Source: Geobacter sp. SVR (GTDB taxonomy: Bacteria; Desulfobacterota; Desulfuromonadia; Geobacterales; Pseudopelobacteraceae). From it: 64,000 nt of DNA. A program made the translations under genes and the position numbers. Each line of letters starts with the position of its first letter. Within the stretch, counting starts at the first letter, position 1. Shown here in pieces: positions 10,197 through 20,017 of this stretch. Location: contig NZ_AP024469.1 in the NCBI RefSeq assembly GCF_016865365.1, positions 4,308,501-4,372,500 on the forward strand, in the 5' to 3' direction. The notes under the pieces are model-generated. The model had not been told where the DNA came from. It saw nothing but the letters and a program-made list of their open reading frames with translations, and searched no databases.

Positions 10197-10607
10197 TTAA
10201 TCGACTCTACGCCCATGCAGGATGGACCAATGGCGGAGTGAACCGGGCATGTTGCTGCCGATCCCCCCCAGTGCCAGTATGACGGTGAGCAGCGGCGCCG
10301 CCAGTTCCTGCCTGGCATGGAGCACGCCGATCAGGGCGACATGGACCGCCGCCATCAGGCCGCGTCCCTGGTAGGGCCAGTGCCGGGACTGGTACACTCC
10401 GAGGAGGATCAGGGCAATGCCGGAGGCGATGGCCCAATTGTGCCAGGTCATGAAATTCGGCACCGGAACCGCCAGAACCGCTCCGCCGAACAGTATGGCC
10501 GTGATCCCGATATGGCAGGTCCGTACCAGGGCGCCCGCTGCCTTGGCATACCCGGAACGCCGCTTGGTTTCGTCCCGTTTTTCAGTGTCCCCCTCCTTGT
10601 GTCCCAT
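10197..10607 (-). CDS. Small integral membrane protein
   Basis: This 136-aa protein has a charged N-terminus (residues 1-22) followed by about four hydrophobic segments, including HIGITAILFGGAVLAVPV and WAIASGIALILLGVYQ. No family is recognised. It lies one base after the stop of the lipoprotein gene at 10609 and 12 bp before the binding-protein gene, so all three are probably one transcript leading into the TonB receptor. It could be a channel or a transporter accessory. No catalytic motif is visible. Confidence 0.6.
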   Translation of the reverse strand: MGHKEGDTEKRDETKRRSGYAKAAGALVRTCHIGITAILFGGAVLAVPVPNFMTWHNWAIASGIALILLGVYQSRHWPYQGRGLMAAVHVALIGVLHARQELAAPLLTVILALGGIGSNMPGSLRHWSILHGRRVD

Positions 10608-10608
10608 C

Positions 10609-11820
10609 TTATTGCGTCACCACCGCACTGATCGTTACCCCCGGAACAACGGTACCGGATTCGTCAACAGCCTTGAGATTCGAGAAGGCATCAGGCGTGA
10701 ACGAGACGCTGCTGATGGTCACGCCCGGCGCAACGTTGCAGATGATGGTGGCGAACTCCCCGGCGGGAAAGCCCGCCACGCTGACCAGGGCCAGGGCGAG
10801 CCGGGCAGTGGCGGTGTCGGTCGGGGCGTCATACCGGGCCGCCAGGGTGGAGCCGGCAGGGACCACGCCCGTGGCGCTGACCAGGCCCGCCAAGGGTGTC
10901 AGACCGGAGGAGCCGTCGGAGCTTGCGGCCCTGACCGTGACACCGGCCGGAAGAGCCAGGGTCACCTGGATGCCGTTCAATGCGGTTGCGCTCCCCTGGG
11001 TACTCAGCCTGACGGTTGCCGTGGTGGCCCCCACACCGGCGAGACCCGTGGATGACGCATCGGTGACGCCGGTCTTGTTCTTCTCCGTGTCGGACACGAA
11101 GGTCTGCAATGCCGCTTGAAAGCCGGCAGCAGTCGAGCCTTCCAGCCAGGCGCCGCTGCCGGAACCGGTAATGGCACCTGACACCTGGCTTACCACCGTT
11201 GCCAGGTCCTGGCCGTTGTCCTTCATCATCTGGGATACGGCAGCCAGGGCCAGGGAGTACTCCTTCTGTGCAGTGGAGGCCGTGGCCGAGGCGGTGCTGG
11301 TCACATCCACCGGCCTGGTGGCCACGATGTCCGCAACATGGAAGACAGTGGCCACCAGCGCATTGGAGGCCCCGATCGAGGCGACGGTGATTTTGCTGGT
11401 TGCCGTATCCGTGGCCTTCCTGACGGCGATCTCCGTCAGGGGGGTGATGGCGACCTGCACGTTGCCCGAGGCGTTTTGTACCGCGGCTCGCAAGGGAGCG
11501 TTCTCCGACACCTGCATGGCCGTACCGGTCGCCTCGTCGGTGTAACTGCCGCTCGCCTCGGTGAGGACCGGACCGGCATAGCCTCCGATGGCGGCGGTAT
11601 AGCTGCCGTCCGCATTGATGCTCACGGTATTCAGCAGGGTCCCTTTGCTACCGTCGCTGTTCAGGGCATATACCTTGACCGTGCCGCCGGTAAAGATCCC
11701 CTTGGAGGCCACGCCGCTCACGGTCGTTGTGCCGCCGCTGCCATTGCTGCCGCCGCCGCAGCCGGAGAGGGCCAACAGGCCCAGCGACAAAATGAAGGTC
11801 AAGAGATATCCGGTTTTCAT
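10609..11820 (-). CDS. Lipoprotein with C-terminal cohesin-like domain
   Basis: The 403-aa predicted lipoprotein has the signal sequence MKTGYLLTFILSLGLLALSGC and lipobox LSGC, then a Gly/Ser linker. Residues ~33-110 look like a carboxypeptidase-regulatory or Ig-type domain (VSGVASKGIFTGGTVKVYAL). A helical middle follows (~120-255). Residues ~265-403 form a domain homologous to the 155-aa lipoprotein at 1849, with shared TTATVRLST, PAGEFAT and VPGV segments. It lies just downstream of the 2642-aa protein that ends in a dockerin-like repeat, repeating the dockerin-then-cohesin gene order seen at 1.8-4.1 kb. The cohesin call is by eye. Confidence 0.65.
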   Translation of the reverse strand: MKTGYLLTFILSLGLLALSGCGGGSNGSGGTTTVSGVASKGIFTGGTVKVYALNSDGSKGTLLNTVSINADGSYTAAIGGYAGPVLTEASGSYTDEATGTAMQVSENAPLRAAVQNASGNVQVAITPLTEIAVRKATDTATSKITVASIGASNALVATVFHVADIVATRPVDVTSTASATASTAQKEYSLALAAVSQMMKDNGQDLATVVSQVSGAITGSGSGAWLEGSTAAGFQAALQTFVSDTEKNKTGVTDASSTGLAGVGATTATVRLSTQGSATALNGIQVTLALPAGVTVRAASSDGSSGLTPLAGLVSATGVVPAGSTLAARYDAPTDTATARLALALVSVAGFPAGEFATIICNVAPGVTISSVSFTPDAFSNLKAVDESGTVVPGVTISAVVTQ

Positions 11821-12006
11821 CGTGTTTCTCCTTTTGGAATCAGTGGAGTCCGTTAGTTTTTATTTGCTTCCCCAAAACCCATTTCCCTAACCGAGAGGTG
11901 TCGGGGGACGCTCCGCCCCCGCCCCCTTCCCTTAGGCCATCCAGACCCGTCGAGGAGGGGAACCGCTGGGTTGGAATTGTCCTGTTGTCGCGGCATCCGA
12001 CTCGTA

Positions 12007-15000
12007 CTACCAGCTCGCCAGCCCCACGACCCTGCGGAGCAGGGCGATCGCGTCGCTGATGTCGATGACGCCGTCCGCGTGCGGTGCACCGTTCACCAAC
12101 GGCCCCACGTCCAGTGCATCATCGTCCGGGGTCCGGGCCACGAGCCCCACGGCGATCTGCAGGGCGCGCAGGGGATCGGTAATGGAGAGCGGCCTGAAGA
12201 TGATGTTGCGCTGGACCGTGGAGGTATTACCGGCAAAATCGGTGGCAGTAACGGTAATGGCGTATGTCTTGCCGGCCGTGAAGGTCAAGGTCTGCTGGAA
12301 GGCGCCGTTGACGACGCTTGGAGATGGGGACACGGACACGCCGTCTATCTTGATATCGACGGATGTTATGCCCGTGTCCTGGTCGGACACGGTCCCGCTC
12401 AACAGGTATCCGCTCACGGCGGTGGTTATGTCGCCGGACGGATCGGTGATGGCCAGCGACGGGGCGGTACTGTCGAAGATTACCGTGCGCGTGATCGTAG
12501 AGCTGTTTTTTGTGCCGTCATTTACAAGGTCGGTTGCCTTGACCTCTATCGTGTTCAGGCCAGGCACGAGGATGGCCTGATAACTGAAGGTCGCGCTGTT
12601 GCCGCTCATGATTGCCGCTTGGAATTCACCGTTCCCTATCCTTATTTCCACGGTGCCGGGTTCGCTGAGCGTGCCGGCTATGGTGACGGTCTGCTGAGAG
12701 GTATAGCTCCCTCCGGCAGGTGTCGGATCGCTGAGGGTGATTATCGGCGCCGCCTGGTCGTAGATGGTGCTTCTGCTGTCTGTTGTCTGATTTCCGGCCG
12801 AATCGGTTGCAATCACGGTGATAGTGTTGGCGCCGGAGGTAAGGGGCACAGCGGTATTGAAGGCACCGCTGACCGCATCCGGTGTGACTGCCGACCCGTT
12901 TACCGTCAGGCTCTGGATGCCGTTGGCATCGCTGGCGGTACCGGTGATGGTGAGGGTGTTGTTGCTGGTGATCGTGCCGTCGGCCAGAGTGGTTACCGTC
13001 AGGGTTGGCGCGATGTTGTCCACCGTAAATGGTGCACTGGCCGCTGACGGCTGCGCAGTTATCGCGCCGCCGCCGGCTGTGGCGGTTCCTGCGGCAATGG
13101 TGATGCCGAGGGTACCGTCTCCGGTAATGTTGCCGATGGATATCGTGCGGCTGGTCGTTCCGCTGCCACTGACCGCTACCTGGCCGTTGGCCGTGCCGCT
13201 CTTGATAAGGGTGATATTGTTGGCAGCCAACGTGATGTTTTCTGCCCCGCCATAGCTCACACTATAGGTTACCGTAGTGTCTGATTTCACCGTGGTCGCG
13301 GATGGTACCCCAATGACCGGTGTCAGCAACCAAGGCGTGACGCTGTTTGATGCGGCCGAAGCGGCGCCGCTGCCAGCCGCGTTGGCTGCAACAACGGTGA
13401 AGGTGTAGGCGGTGCCGTTGGTCAGGCCGGTGACGGTAATCGGGCTGGCTGTTCCGCTGGCGGTTATAGCGCCGGGAGAGGATGTCACCGTATAGCCGGT
13501 GATGACGCTGCCGCCGTTGGAAGCCGGAACCGTGAAGGTCACGGTCGCTTGGCTGTTGCCCGGAACAGCGGTAACGCCTGTCGGTGTGCCGGGGGTTGTA
13601 AAAGCAACGGGGATGACGCTGTTCGACGCGACGGACGCAGCTCCGCTGCCGACTGTGTTGGCGGCGGTAACGGTGAAGGTATAGGCGGTGCCGTTGGTCA
13701 GGCCGGTAATGGTATGAGTGGTGCCCGTGGTCCCGGCAGCGCTGTCTACGCCACCTGCCGGGTTGGAGGTGACGGTGTAGCCGGTGATGGTGCTGCCGCC
13801 GTTGGATACCGGCGGCATGAAGGTCACAGCCGCCTGGCCGTTGCTCGCCACGGCGGTAACGCCGGTCGGCGCACCGGGGGCGGAAATGGCGTTGGCGGTG
13901 ATGGCGATTTGCGGAGCAAGCCTGTTGGAGGTATTAAAGACGTAGCCGACCTTGTCATCCGCCGCGACGCCCAGCAGCGTCAGCTTGCCGGAAAGGAGTG
14001 CGGCGGTGAGGGTGTCATTGACCGTCAGGTTGTAGGACGTCTGCGGCTCTGCACTGGTATTGTTGGTGCCGGGCCCGGTCGCATTCCACTGGAACGTCCC
14101 TACGGGTGTGGCGGTGGTCGTGGGGAGGTATGCCTGAAGCGTGTTCCAGGTTGTCGTGGAGATATCCGGGTTGCCGCCCAACAGTTTGAACGTGAACTGC
14201 CCGGAAGCGACCTTGTTGAAATCCGGATTGTTGGGCTGAATGCCTTCTTCGGTCCAGTTGGAGGCCAGGGCAATGCTGGCTGAGGAAATATACCAGTTGC
14301 CCGCGCCATACTTGCTGTTGAAGGCTACTTTGATATCGGCGCCGATTATATCGGTACTGCCGTTGGCGGGTGCATAGGTGCCTCCCCTGCCTGTTTTATC
14401 AGTGGCCGTATTGAAGCTGAACAATGAATCCATAGTGCGCGGGTTCGAGTAGTACGTAGTAGCTGCCGGCGCCGAAATCATCATGGCGCCTTTGCTGTAA
14501 AAGCTCGTATCGGCATAGCTGGAGCCCGTTGTGTTCGAAGGTCCGTCGCTGCCTGATATCACGTAGGTTTGATAATCCGAAAAAAGAGTGACCGTTGTCG
14601 GTGTTGCAGGGACAGCGGGGATGACGCTGTTGGACGGGTCGGAAGCGGCGCCGGGGCCTGCCGCGTTGGCGGCGGTGACGGTGAAGGTATAGGCGGTGCC
14701 GTTGGTCAGGCCGGTGATGGTACGGGTAGTGGCGGTGGATCCAGGGTTGCTGTCTATGCCGCCTACTGGATTGGAGACCACGGTATAGCCGGTAATGGCG
14801 CTGCCTCCGTTGGAGGAGGGAGCGGTGAAGCTCACCGTAGCCTGTGTGTAGCCGGGAATGGCGGTGACCCCCGTGGGTGCACCGGGTACGGTATGAGGAG
14901 TCACGTTGTTCGACGCGGTAGAGGCAGCCCCGCTGCCGCCGGAGTTGGTGGCGGTGACGGTGAAGGTGTAGGGGGTGCCGTTGGTCAGGCCGGTGACGGT

Positions 15001-18000
15001 AATCGGGCTGGTAGTGCCGCTGGCGGTTATGGTGCCCGGAGTGGAAACTGCCGTATAGCCGGTGATGGCGCTGCCGCCGTTATTTGCGGGCGCCGTGAAG
15101 CTCACGGTGGCCTGGCTGTTGCCCGCCACGGCGGTAACCCCTGTGGGCGCACCGGGGCCGGAGCCCGGAATGACGCTGTTGGATGCGGCGGAAGCGGCAC
15201 CGCTACCGACCACGTTAGCGGCGGTGACGGTGAAGGTATAGGCCTGGCCGTTGGTCAGGCCGGTGATGGTGATAGGGCTGGCCGTGCCGCTGGCTGTCTT
15301 GTTGCCCGGAGAGGATGTCACCGTGTAGCCGGTGATGGCGCTGTTGCCGTTGGAGACCGGTGCGCTGAAGGTCACGGTCGCCTGGGAGTCGCCGAACGTG
15401 GCGGTGACGCCGGTCGGGGCACTGGGTACGAAGAGAGGCAGGGTGGGGGTAACGCTGTTGGATGTTGCGGCGGTACCGGTCCCGGTCGCATTGGTGGCGG
15501 TGACGGTAAAGATGTAGGCGGTGCCGTTGGTCAGGCCGGTGATGGTATGGTACAGGCTGGTGGAGCCGGCGGCGATGTCCACCCCGCCCGCCGGACTGGA
15601 GGTGACGGTGTAGCCGGTGATGGAGCTGCCGCCGTTGGAGGAGGGAGCCGTGAAGGTCACGGTCGCCTGGCCGTTGCCCGCCACGGCGGTGACGCCGGCG
15701 GGTGCGCCGGGCACAGTGAAGGACGCGGCGGGCGTGACAAGGTTTGACTGGGCGGATGTGGCGCTGGTCCCGAGCGCATTGGTGGCGGTGACGGTAAAGG
15801 TATAGCCGGTGCCGTTGGTCAGACCGGTAACGGTATGGGTGGTGGCGGTGGAGCCGGCATTACTGTCGGTAGTACCGGTCGAGGGAGACGCGATGACCGT
15901 ATAGCCGACAATGCCGCCGCCGTCGGATGCGGGCGGCGTGAAGGTTACAGTTGCCTGGCCGTTGCCGGCCACGGCGGTCACCCCGCTGGGGGCGCCGGGA
16001 ATCGTGACTGCGCCGCTGACCGCGTAGGTGCCGAGGTCGCTAACGGTGAAACTGGCATAGGTGCCGTCATAGACCAGATCATTGGCCGCGTACCGCGACC
16101 AGGTTGAGGTTGTGCCGTTATACTTCCAGACCGTAAGATCTGACTGGCTGCGGCCTGAGCCGACGGAGAGCGAAAGATAGACCGGGTCGCCGGGGGTATA
16201 ACCGCTGCTGGTGAAGTCCCAGCCGCTGAGCACCGGTTTGCTGATGATATTTTGCAGCGCGGTCTGTTCCGTCCCGCTGATGGCAGTCGCGCCAAAGGTC
16301 AGGTTGGTGGCGGATGCTGCGGCCTGGAAGGCCGCGCCGACCGACGTGCCGCTGACCGCATCGCTGACCAGCACGCGCTGGGTCTGCGCCAGATCGAAGG
16401 TCGTGGCGATGCCTGCATCAGTCGTTGCTGCCGAGGATACGGTTACGCTGTGGGCGGTGGAGTCATACTTCCCCCCCAGGGCCTGAAATGTGCCGGTATG
16501 TGTCACATTAGGCGTGACCGTGGTGTAGGTGATGGTCGTGTTCCAGGTGGTGGCGGAGATGGGGGTGTAGGCGCCGTTGGCCGCTGCCGGGCCTGCAACC
16601 ATGCGGATAACGCCGTAATTGGTCATTGCGCCGGTGCCGCCGCCAACGGTGAGCGTGCCGGCTACGTCGGTGGTCAGGACCGAGGTGCTGTTGATGGTGA
16701 CGGGCGTTGCTGCCGTGACAGTCCCGCCGTTGCCGATGGTGAGCCTGCCGATGCCATTCACCGACTTGTTGCTGTTCTGGATGGAGCCGAGGGAGAGGGT
16801 ACCGCTGTTTTCCCACTTCGAGCCGGCGCCGGCAACAGTGACGATATTCTTGTCGTTGTTGTTACTGGAGCCGACAGTGCCGGCACCGGTATTCTTGACG
16901 TATCCGCCGTTGGTGATGCTGAGCGAGCCGGCGCCGTACAGGCCGCCGACGGCGAGGGTGCCGTTGCTGAGCCACTGCGAGGGCGTTGTTATGCCATTGA
17001 CGATGGATGCGCCATCGACAGAGGCCGCACCGGAGTTGTTGATAGTTGCGTTGGTATTGCTGACATACCCGCCGTTGCTGATCTTGAGTGCCCCATTGAA
17101 CGTCCCGGTAGCACTGCTACTGCTGCCGATGGCAAGGGTACTGCTGTTCTCCCACTTCGAACCGGCGCCGTTGACGCTGACGCTGCCGGCGGAGCCGTTG
17201 CTGTTGCTGATGACCGCTGTGGTGTTTTTGACGTACCCGCCGTTGGTGACGGTGAGCGTTCCGTTGCCGGACGAGCCGATGGTGAGGGCGCCGCTGCTCT
17301 CCCACGTGGAGGGGGTTGTTGTGCCGTTGACGGTGGCTGTCCCGTCGACGGTGACACTGCCGGTGGAGCCGGCGCTGCTGGCGACAATGCCGGAGGTGGT
17401 GCTTTTGACGTATCCGCCGTTCGTGATGCTGAGTGCGCCGGTACCGGAACTGCCTGTGTTCAGGGTAGTGTTGGTCCAGCGCGAATTTGCCCCGTCAACG
17501 GTTGCCGTGCCGTTTGATCCGGCATTGTAGCCGAGATAGCCGGTGGAAGACGCAATGGTGGCGCCGCCCGAGATGTTCAGGGTGCCTGCACCGAGGTAGC
17601 CGACACCGAGTTCTTTGGTGCTGCTCTGGGTCAGGTTTGTTGTAACGCCGTTCATTGCAAAGGTTTGATTGGCGCCGTGGGAGGCATCGAAGACAAGATT
17701 CGTATCGGCGACGATACCGGAGGTATTGATCGTGCCGCTGCCGGACAGTTGCGACGAAGAAGCAAAGAGTGATCCGGTGGTGAGCGTGCCGCCGCCGGTG
17801 AAGTCGACGGTGCTGTTGCTTAGAATGGTCGTTGCGCCCGTGACGGACACCAGCCCGCCGTTGGTGATGTTGAGTTTTCCGCCTCCTAAATAGTTGCCGA
17901 CGCTGAGGCTGGTGCTGTTGACCCACTGCGAGGGGGTTGTTGTACCGTTGGCGGTGGATGATCCGTCCACGGTGACTGTGCCTTTGGAGCCGATAGTGCC

Positions 18001-19935
18001 GACCGTGTTGCTGACGTATCCGCCGTTCAGTATGCCGAGCGAACCGGTACCGATGGTGCCGACGTTCAGGGTGCCGCTATTGGTCCACTTGGAATTTGCG
18101 CCGGTAACGGTTGCCATACCGGTGCTGCTGGTATTGTTGCTGCCGAGAATGCCGCTGGCGGATGCAACGGTGACGCCGCCCGAGATGTTCAGGGTACCCG
18201 TGCCGAGATACCCGACGCCAAGCGGGTTGGTGGCGGACTGGTTCAGATTGTAGACTATGCCGTTTTGCGCAAAGGCTTGACTGACGCCGTGAGAGGCGTC
18301 GAAGGCGAGATTCACATCGCCGATGATACCGGAAGTATTGATGGTACCGCTACCCGACACCTGCGACGGTGTGGCATAGAGCATCGCGGTGGTGAGGGTG
18401 CCGCCGTTGGTGCCGAAATTGATCCTGCCGTAGGTGCCGACGGTCGTTGCCCCTGTGACGGTGACCGCCGAGCCGTTGGTTATGTTCAGTGTGCCGGTGC
18501 CGGAAGTAGCGCCGATGTTGAGAGTGCCGCTGGTATTCCATGCCGAGCCGGAACCGTCGACGGTGACCGTGCCACTGGAACCGGCCATGTAGCCGATCGT
18601 GGCGTTGGTATTGCTGACGGATGCACCGTTGGCGATGCTGAGCGTCCCGGCACCGTAATTCCCCACGTTCAGGACGCTGCTGTTGGCCCAGCTCGAGCCG
18701 GTGCCGTTGACGGTCATGGTCCCGGTGGAACCGGCGTTGTAGCCGAGATAGCCGTAGGAGGCGGTGCTGACCTTGCCTCCGTTGGTAATGGCGAGCGACC
18801 CGGCTCCATTATATCCCACGTATAATTCGGCGCTGTCGGTCCACGTCGAGCCGGCACCGCTGACGGTCGCCGTGCCGTTGGAGCCGGCCAGGTAGCCGAG
18901 GTAGCCAATCTTGGATGTAGCGGTGGCGCCCCCTGCAATGTTCAGGTTTCCCGTACCGAGGTATCCGGCACCGAGCGGGTTGGTGGCGAGCAGACTCAGG
19001 TTATAGGCGACATTGTTTTTCGTAATCGTTTGCGTGGCGCCGTGGGAGGCGTCAAAAGTCAAGTCCAGGTCACTGACGATGCCGCTGGCATTGATCGTGC
19101 CGGTACCCGATATTAGTGACGGTGAAGCATACAGTGTACCGGTGGTGAGGCTGCCGCCGTTGGTACCGAAATCTATCTTGCCGGTGGCGTAGACGGTCGT
19201 TGTTCCCGTGCCGGTGGCGACCGTCGAGCCGTTGGTTATGTTCAGCGTTCCGGTACTCCCCCCTGCACTGCCTATGTTCAGGGCATTGCTGGTGCTGGTA
19301 AGAGTCCAGGCCGAGCCTGAGCCGTCTACGGTAATGGTGCCGCTGGAACCGGCAGCGTTGCCAAGGGTGGAATTTGTACTCGTAACGGCTGCGCTGTTGG
19401 TGATTGCGAGCATCCCGGTGCCGGAACTGCCTACGGTAAGGCCGCCTGAGGTCCATTTCGAACTGCTGCCGTCAACGCTGACCATGCCGCTGGAACCTGC
19501 AGCGCTGCCAAGGGTGGAGCTTGTGCCGGTAACGGCTGCACCGTTGGTGATTGTGAGCGTCCCGGTGCCGGAATTGCCTACGGTAAGGCTGCTGTTGGTC
19601 CACTTCGAACCGGTGCCGTCAACGGTGACGGTTCCTGTTTTACCGGCCGAGACCCCGAGAGAAGCTGAACTATTTGTAACGGCGCTTCCTCCGTTGATAC
19701 TCAAGGAGCCATCGCCCGTGTTGTACCCGATGAAAACGCTTTGACCGGTCCAGGTGCTTGGGTCGGTGGCGGGGGAGATGTCGCCGCTATAGGGTGTGGC
19801 CGCCTGGGCGGCGGGCGCACAAGAGAGCGCCACCGCCGCAAGCGGCAGCATGGCGGCCCCGATATGCCTCGACAATCCGGCCATGAACCGGCTCATCAGG
19901 CTTTGCCTGCTATGGTGCGAGCTTCTTGTCGACAT
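12007..19935 (-). CDS. Giant secreted repeat protein with dockerin-like C-terminus
   Basis: This is a 2642-aa exported protein with a long signal region cleaved near PAAQA-ATP (about residue 46). Residues ~50-1240 are tandem T5SS/PEP-CTERM-associated repeats of the type GTVTVDGxGSxW...LxVGxxGxGTLxITNGxxV, which likely form a beta-solenoid. Five fibronectin III domains follow (~1310-1772), then a domain shared with the 601-aa protein (~1778-2017), two more fibronectin domains (to ~2197), Ig-like repeats (to ~2573) and a dockerin-like end (~2582-2642). The second EF-hand (DGVIDISDAI) is intact, but the first has lost its DxNxDG loop. The start at 19935 has AGGGGG upstream. Adhesion or matrix function is inferred. 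Confidence 0.8.
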   Translation of the reverse strand: MSTRSSHHSRQSLMSRFMAGLSRHIGAAMLPLAAVALSCAPAAQAATPYSGDISPATDPSTWTGQSVFIGYNTGDGSLSINGGSAVTNSSASLGVSAGKTGTVTVDGTGSKWTNSSLTVGNSGTGTLTITNGAAVTGTSSTLGSAAGSSGMVSVDGSSSKWTSGGLTVGSSGTGMLAITNSAAVTSTNSTLGNAAGSSGTITVDGSGSAWTLTSTSNALNIGSAGGSTGTLNITNGSTVATGTGTTTVYATGKIDFGTNGGSLTTGTLYASPSLISGTGTINASGIVSDLDLTFDASHGATQTITKNNVAYNLSLLATNPLGAGYLGTGNLNIAGGATATSKIGYLGYLAGSNGTATVSGAGSTWTDSAELYVGYNGAGSLAITNGGKVSTASYGYLGYNAGSTGTMTVNGTGSSWANSSVLNVGNYGAGTLSIANGASVSNTNATIGYMAGSSGTVTVDGSGSAWNTSGTLNIGATSGTGTLNITNGSAVTVTGATTVGTYGRINFGTNGGTLTTAMLYATPSQVSGSGTINTSGIIGDVNLAFDASHGVSQAFAQNGIVYNLNQSATNPLGVGYLGTGTLNISGGVTVASASGILGSNNTSSTGMATVTGANSKWTNSGTLNVGTIGTGSLGILNGGYVSNTVGTIGSKGTVTVDGSSTANGTTTPSQWVNSTSLSVGNYLGGGKLNITNGGLVSVTGATTILSNSTVDFTGGGTLTTGSLFASSSQLSGSGTINTSGIVADTNLVFDASHGANQTFAMNGVTTNLTQSSTKELGVGYLGAGTLNISGGATIASSTGYLGYNAGSNGTATVDGANSRWTNTTLNTGSSGTGALSITNGGYVKSTTSGIVASSAGSTGSVTVDGTATVNGTTTPSTWESSGALTIGSSGNGTLTVTNGGYVKNTTAVISNSNGSAGSVSVNGAGSKWENSSTLAIGSSSSATGTFNGALKISNGGYVSNTNATINNSGAASVDGASIVNGITTPSQWLSNGTLAVGGLYGAGSLSITNGGYVKNTGAGTVGSSNNNDKNIVTVAGAGSKWENSGTLSLGSIQNSNKSVNGIGRLTIGNGGTVTAATPVTINSTSVLTTDVAGTLTVGGGTGAMTNYGVIRMVAGPAAANGAYTPISATTWNTTITYTTVTPNVTHTGTFQALGGKYDSTAHSVTVSSAATTDAGIATTFDLAQTQRVLVSDAVSGTSVGAAFQAAASATNLTFGATAISGTEQTALQNIISKPVLSGWDFTSSGYTPGDPVYLSLSVGSGRSQSDLTVWKYNGTTSTWSRYAANDLVYDGTYASFTVSDLGTYAVSGAVTIPGAPSGVTAVAGNGQATVTFTPPASDGGGIVGYTVIASPSTGTTDSNAGSTATTHTVTGLTNGTGYTFTVTATNALGTSATSAQSNLVTPAASFTVPGAPAGVTAVAGNGQATVTFTAPSSNGGSSITGYTVTSSPAGGVDIAAGSTSLYHTITGLTNGTAYIFTVTATNATGTGTAATSNSVTPTLPLFVPSAPTGVTATFGDSQATVTFSAPVSNGNSAITGYTVTSSPGNKTASGTASPITITGLTNGQAYTFTVTAANVVGSGAASAASNSVIPGSGPGAPTGVTAVAGNSQATVSFTAPANNGGSAITGYTAVSTPGTITASGTTSPITVTGLTNGTPYTFTVTATNSGGSGAASTASNNVTPHTVPGAPTGVTAIPGYTQATVSFTAPSSNGGSAITGYTVVSNPVGGIDSNPGSTATTRTITGLTNGTAYTFTVTAANAAGPGAASDPSNSVIPAVPATPTTVTLFSDYQTYVISGSDGPSNTTGSSYADTSFYSKGAMMISAPAATTYYSNPRTMDSLFSFNTATDKTGRGGTYAPANGSTDIIGADIKVAFNSKYGAGNWYISSASIALASNWTEEGIQPNNPDFNKVASGQFTFKLLGGNPDISTTTWNTLQAYLPTTTATPVGTFQWNATGPGTNNTSAEPQTSYNLTVNDTLTAALLSGKLTLLGVAADDKVGYVFNTSNRLAPQIAITANAISAPGAPTGVTAVASNGQAAVTFMPPVSNGGSTITGYTVTSNPAGGVDSAAGTTGTTHTITGLTNGTAYTFTVTAANTVGSGAASVASNSVIPVAFTTPGTPTGVTAVPGNSQATVTFTVPASNGGSVITGYTVTSSPGAITASGTASPITVTGLTNGTAYTFTVVAANAAGSGAASAASNSVTPWLLTPVIGVPSATTVKSDTTVTYSVSYGGAENITLAANNITLIKSGTANGQVAVSGSGTTSRTISIGNITGDGTLGITIAAGTATAGGGAITAQPSAASAPFTVDNIAPTLTVTTLADGTITSNNTLTITGTASDANGIQSLTVNGSAVTPDAVSGAFNTAVPLTSGANTITVIATDSAGNQTTDSRSTIYDQAAPIITLSDPTPAGGSYTSQQTVTIAGTLSEPGTVEIRIGNGEFQAAIMSGNSATFSYQAILVPGLNTIEVKATDLVNDGTKNSSTITRTVIFDSTAPSLAITDPSGDITTAVSGYLLSGTVSDQDTGITSVDIKIDGVSVSPSPSVVNGAFQQTLTFTAGKTYAITVTATDFAGNTSTVQRNIIFRPLSITDPLRALQIAVGLVARTPDDDALDVGPLVNGAPHADGVIDISDAIALLRRVVGLASW

Positions 19936-19972
19936 CTTTTAAGCCCCCTGATTTATAAGTTTCATTTTGCAT

Positions 19973-20001
19973 GTTTCTGCAGTTTGTTAACCAGACGCTA
20001 C
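19973..20001 (-). repeat. 29-bp repeat, copy 1 (upstream of giant gene)
   Basis: On the minus strand this 29-mer starts GTAGCGTCTGGTTA and ends TGCAGAAAC. It matches 20885-20913 on the plus strand at 26 of 29 positions, so the two copies are inverted around the gene at 20018-20839. It lies 38-66 bp upstream of the 2642-aa gene start. Confidence 0.8.
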
Positions 20002-20017
20002 TCCGGTTCATTGATTG

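Noticed and set aside
12007-19935. Giant protein considered as a classical autotransporter
   Set aside because: It has passenger-like repeats, but the C-terminus is a dockerin-like module with no beta-barrel translocator domain.
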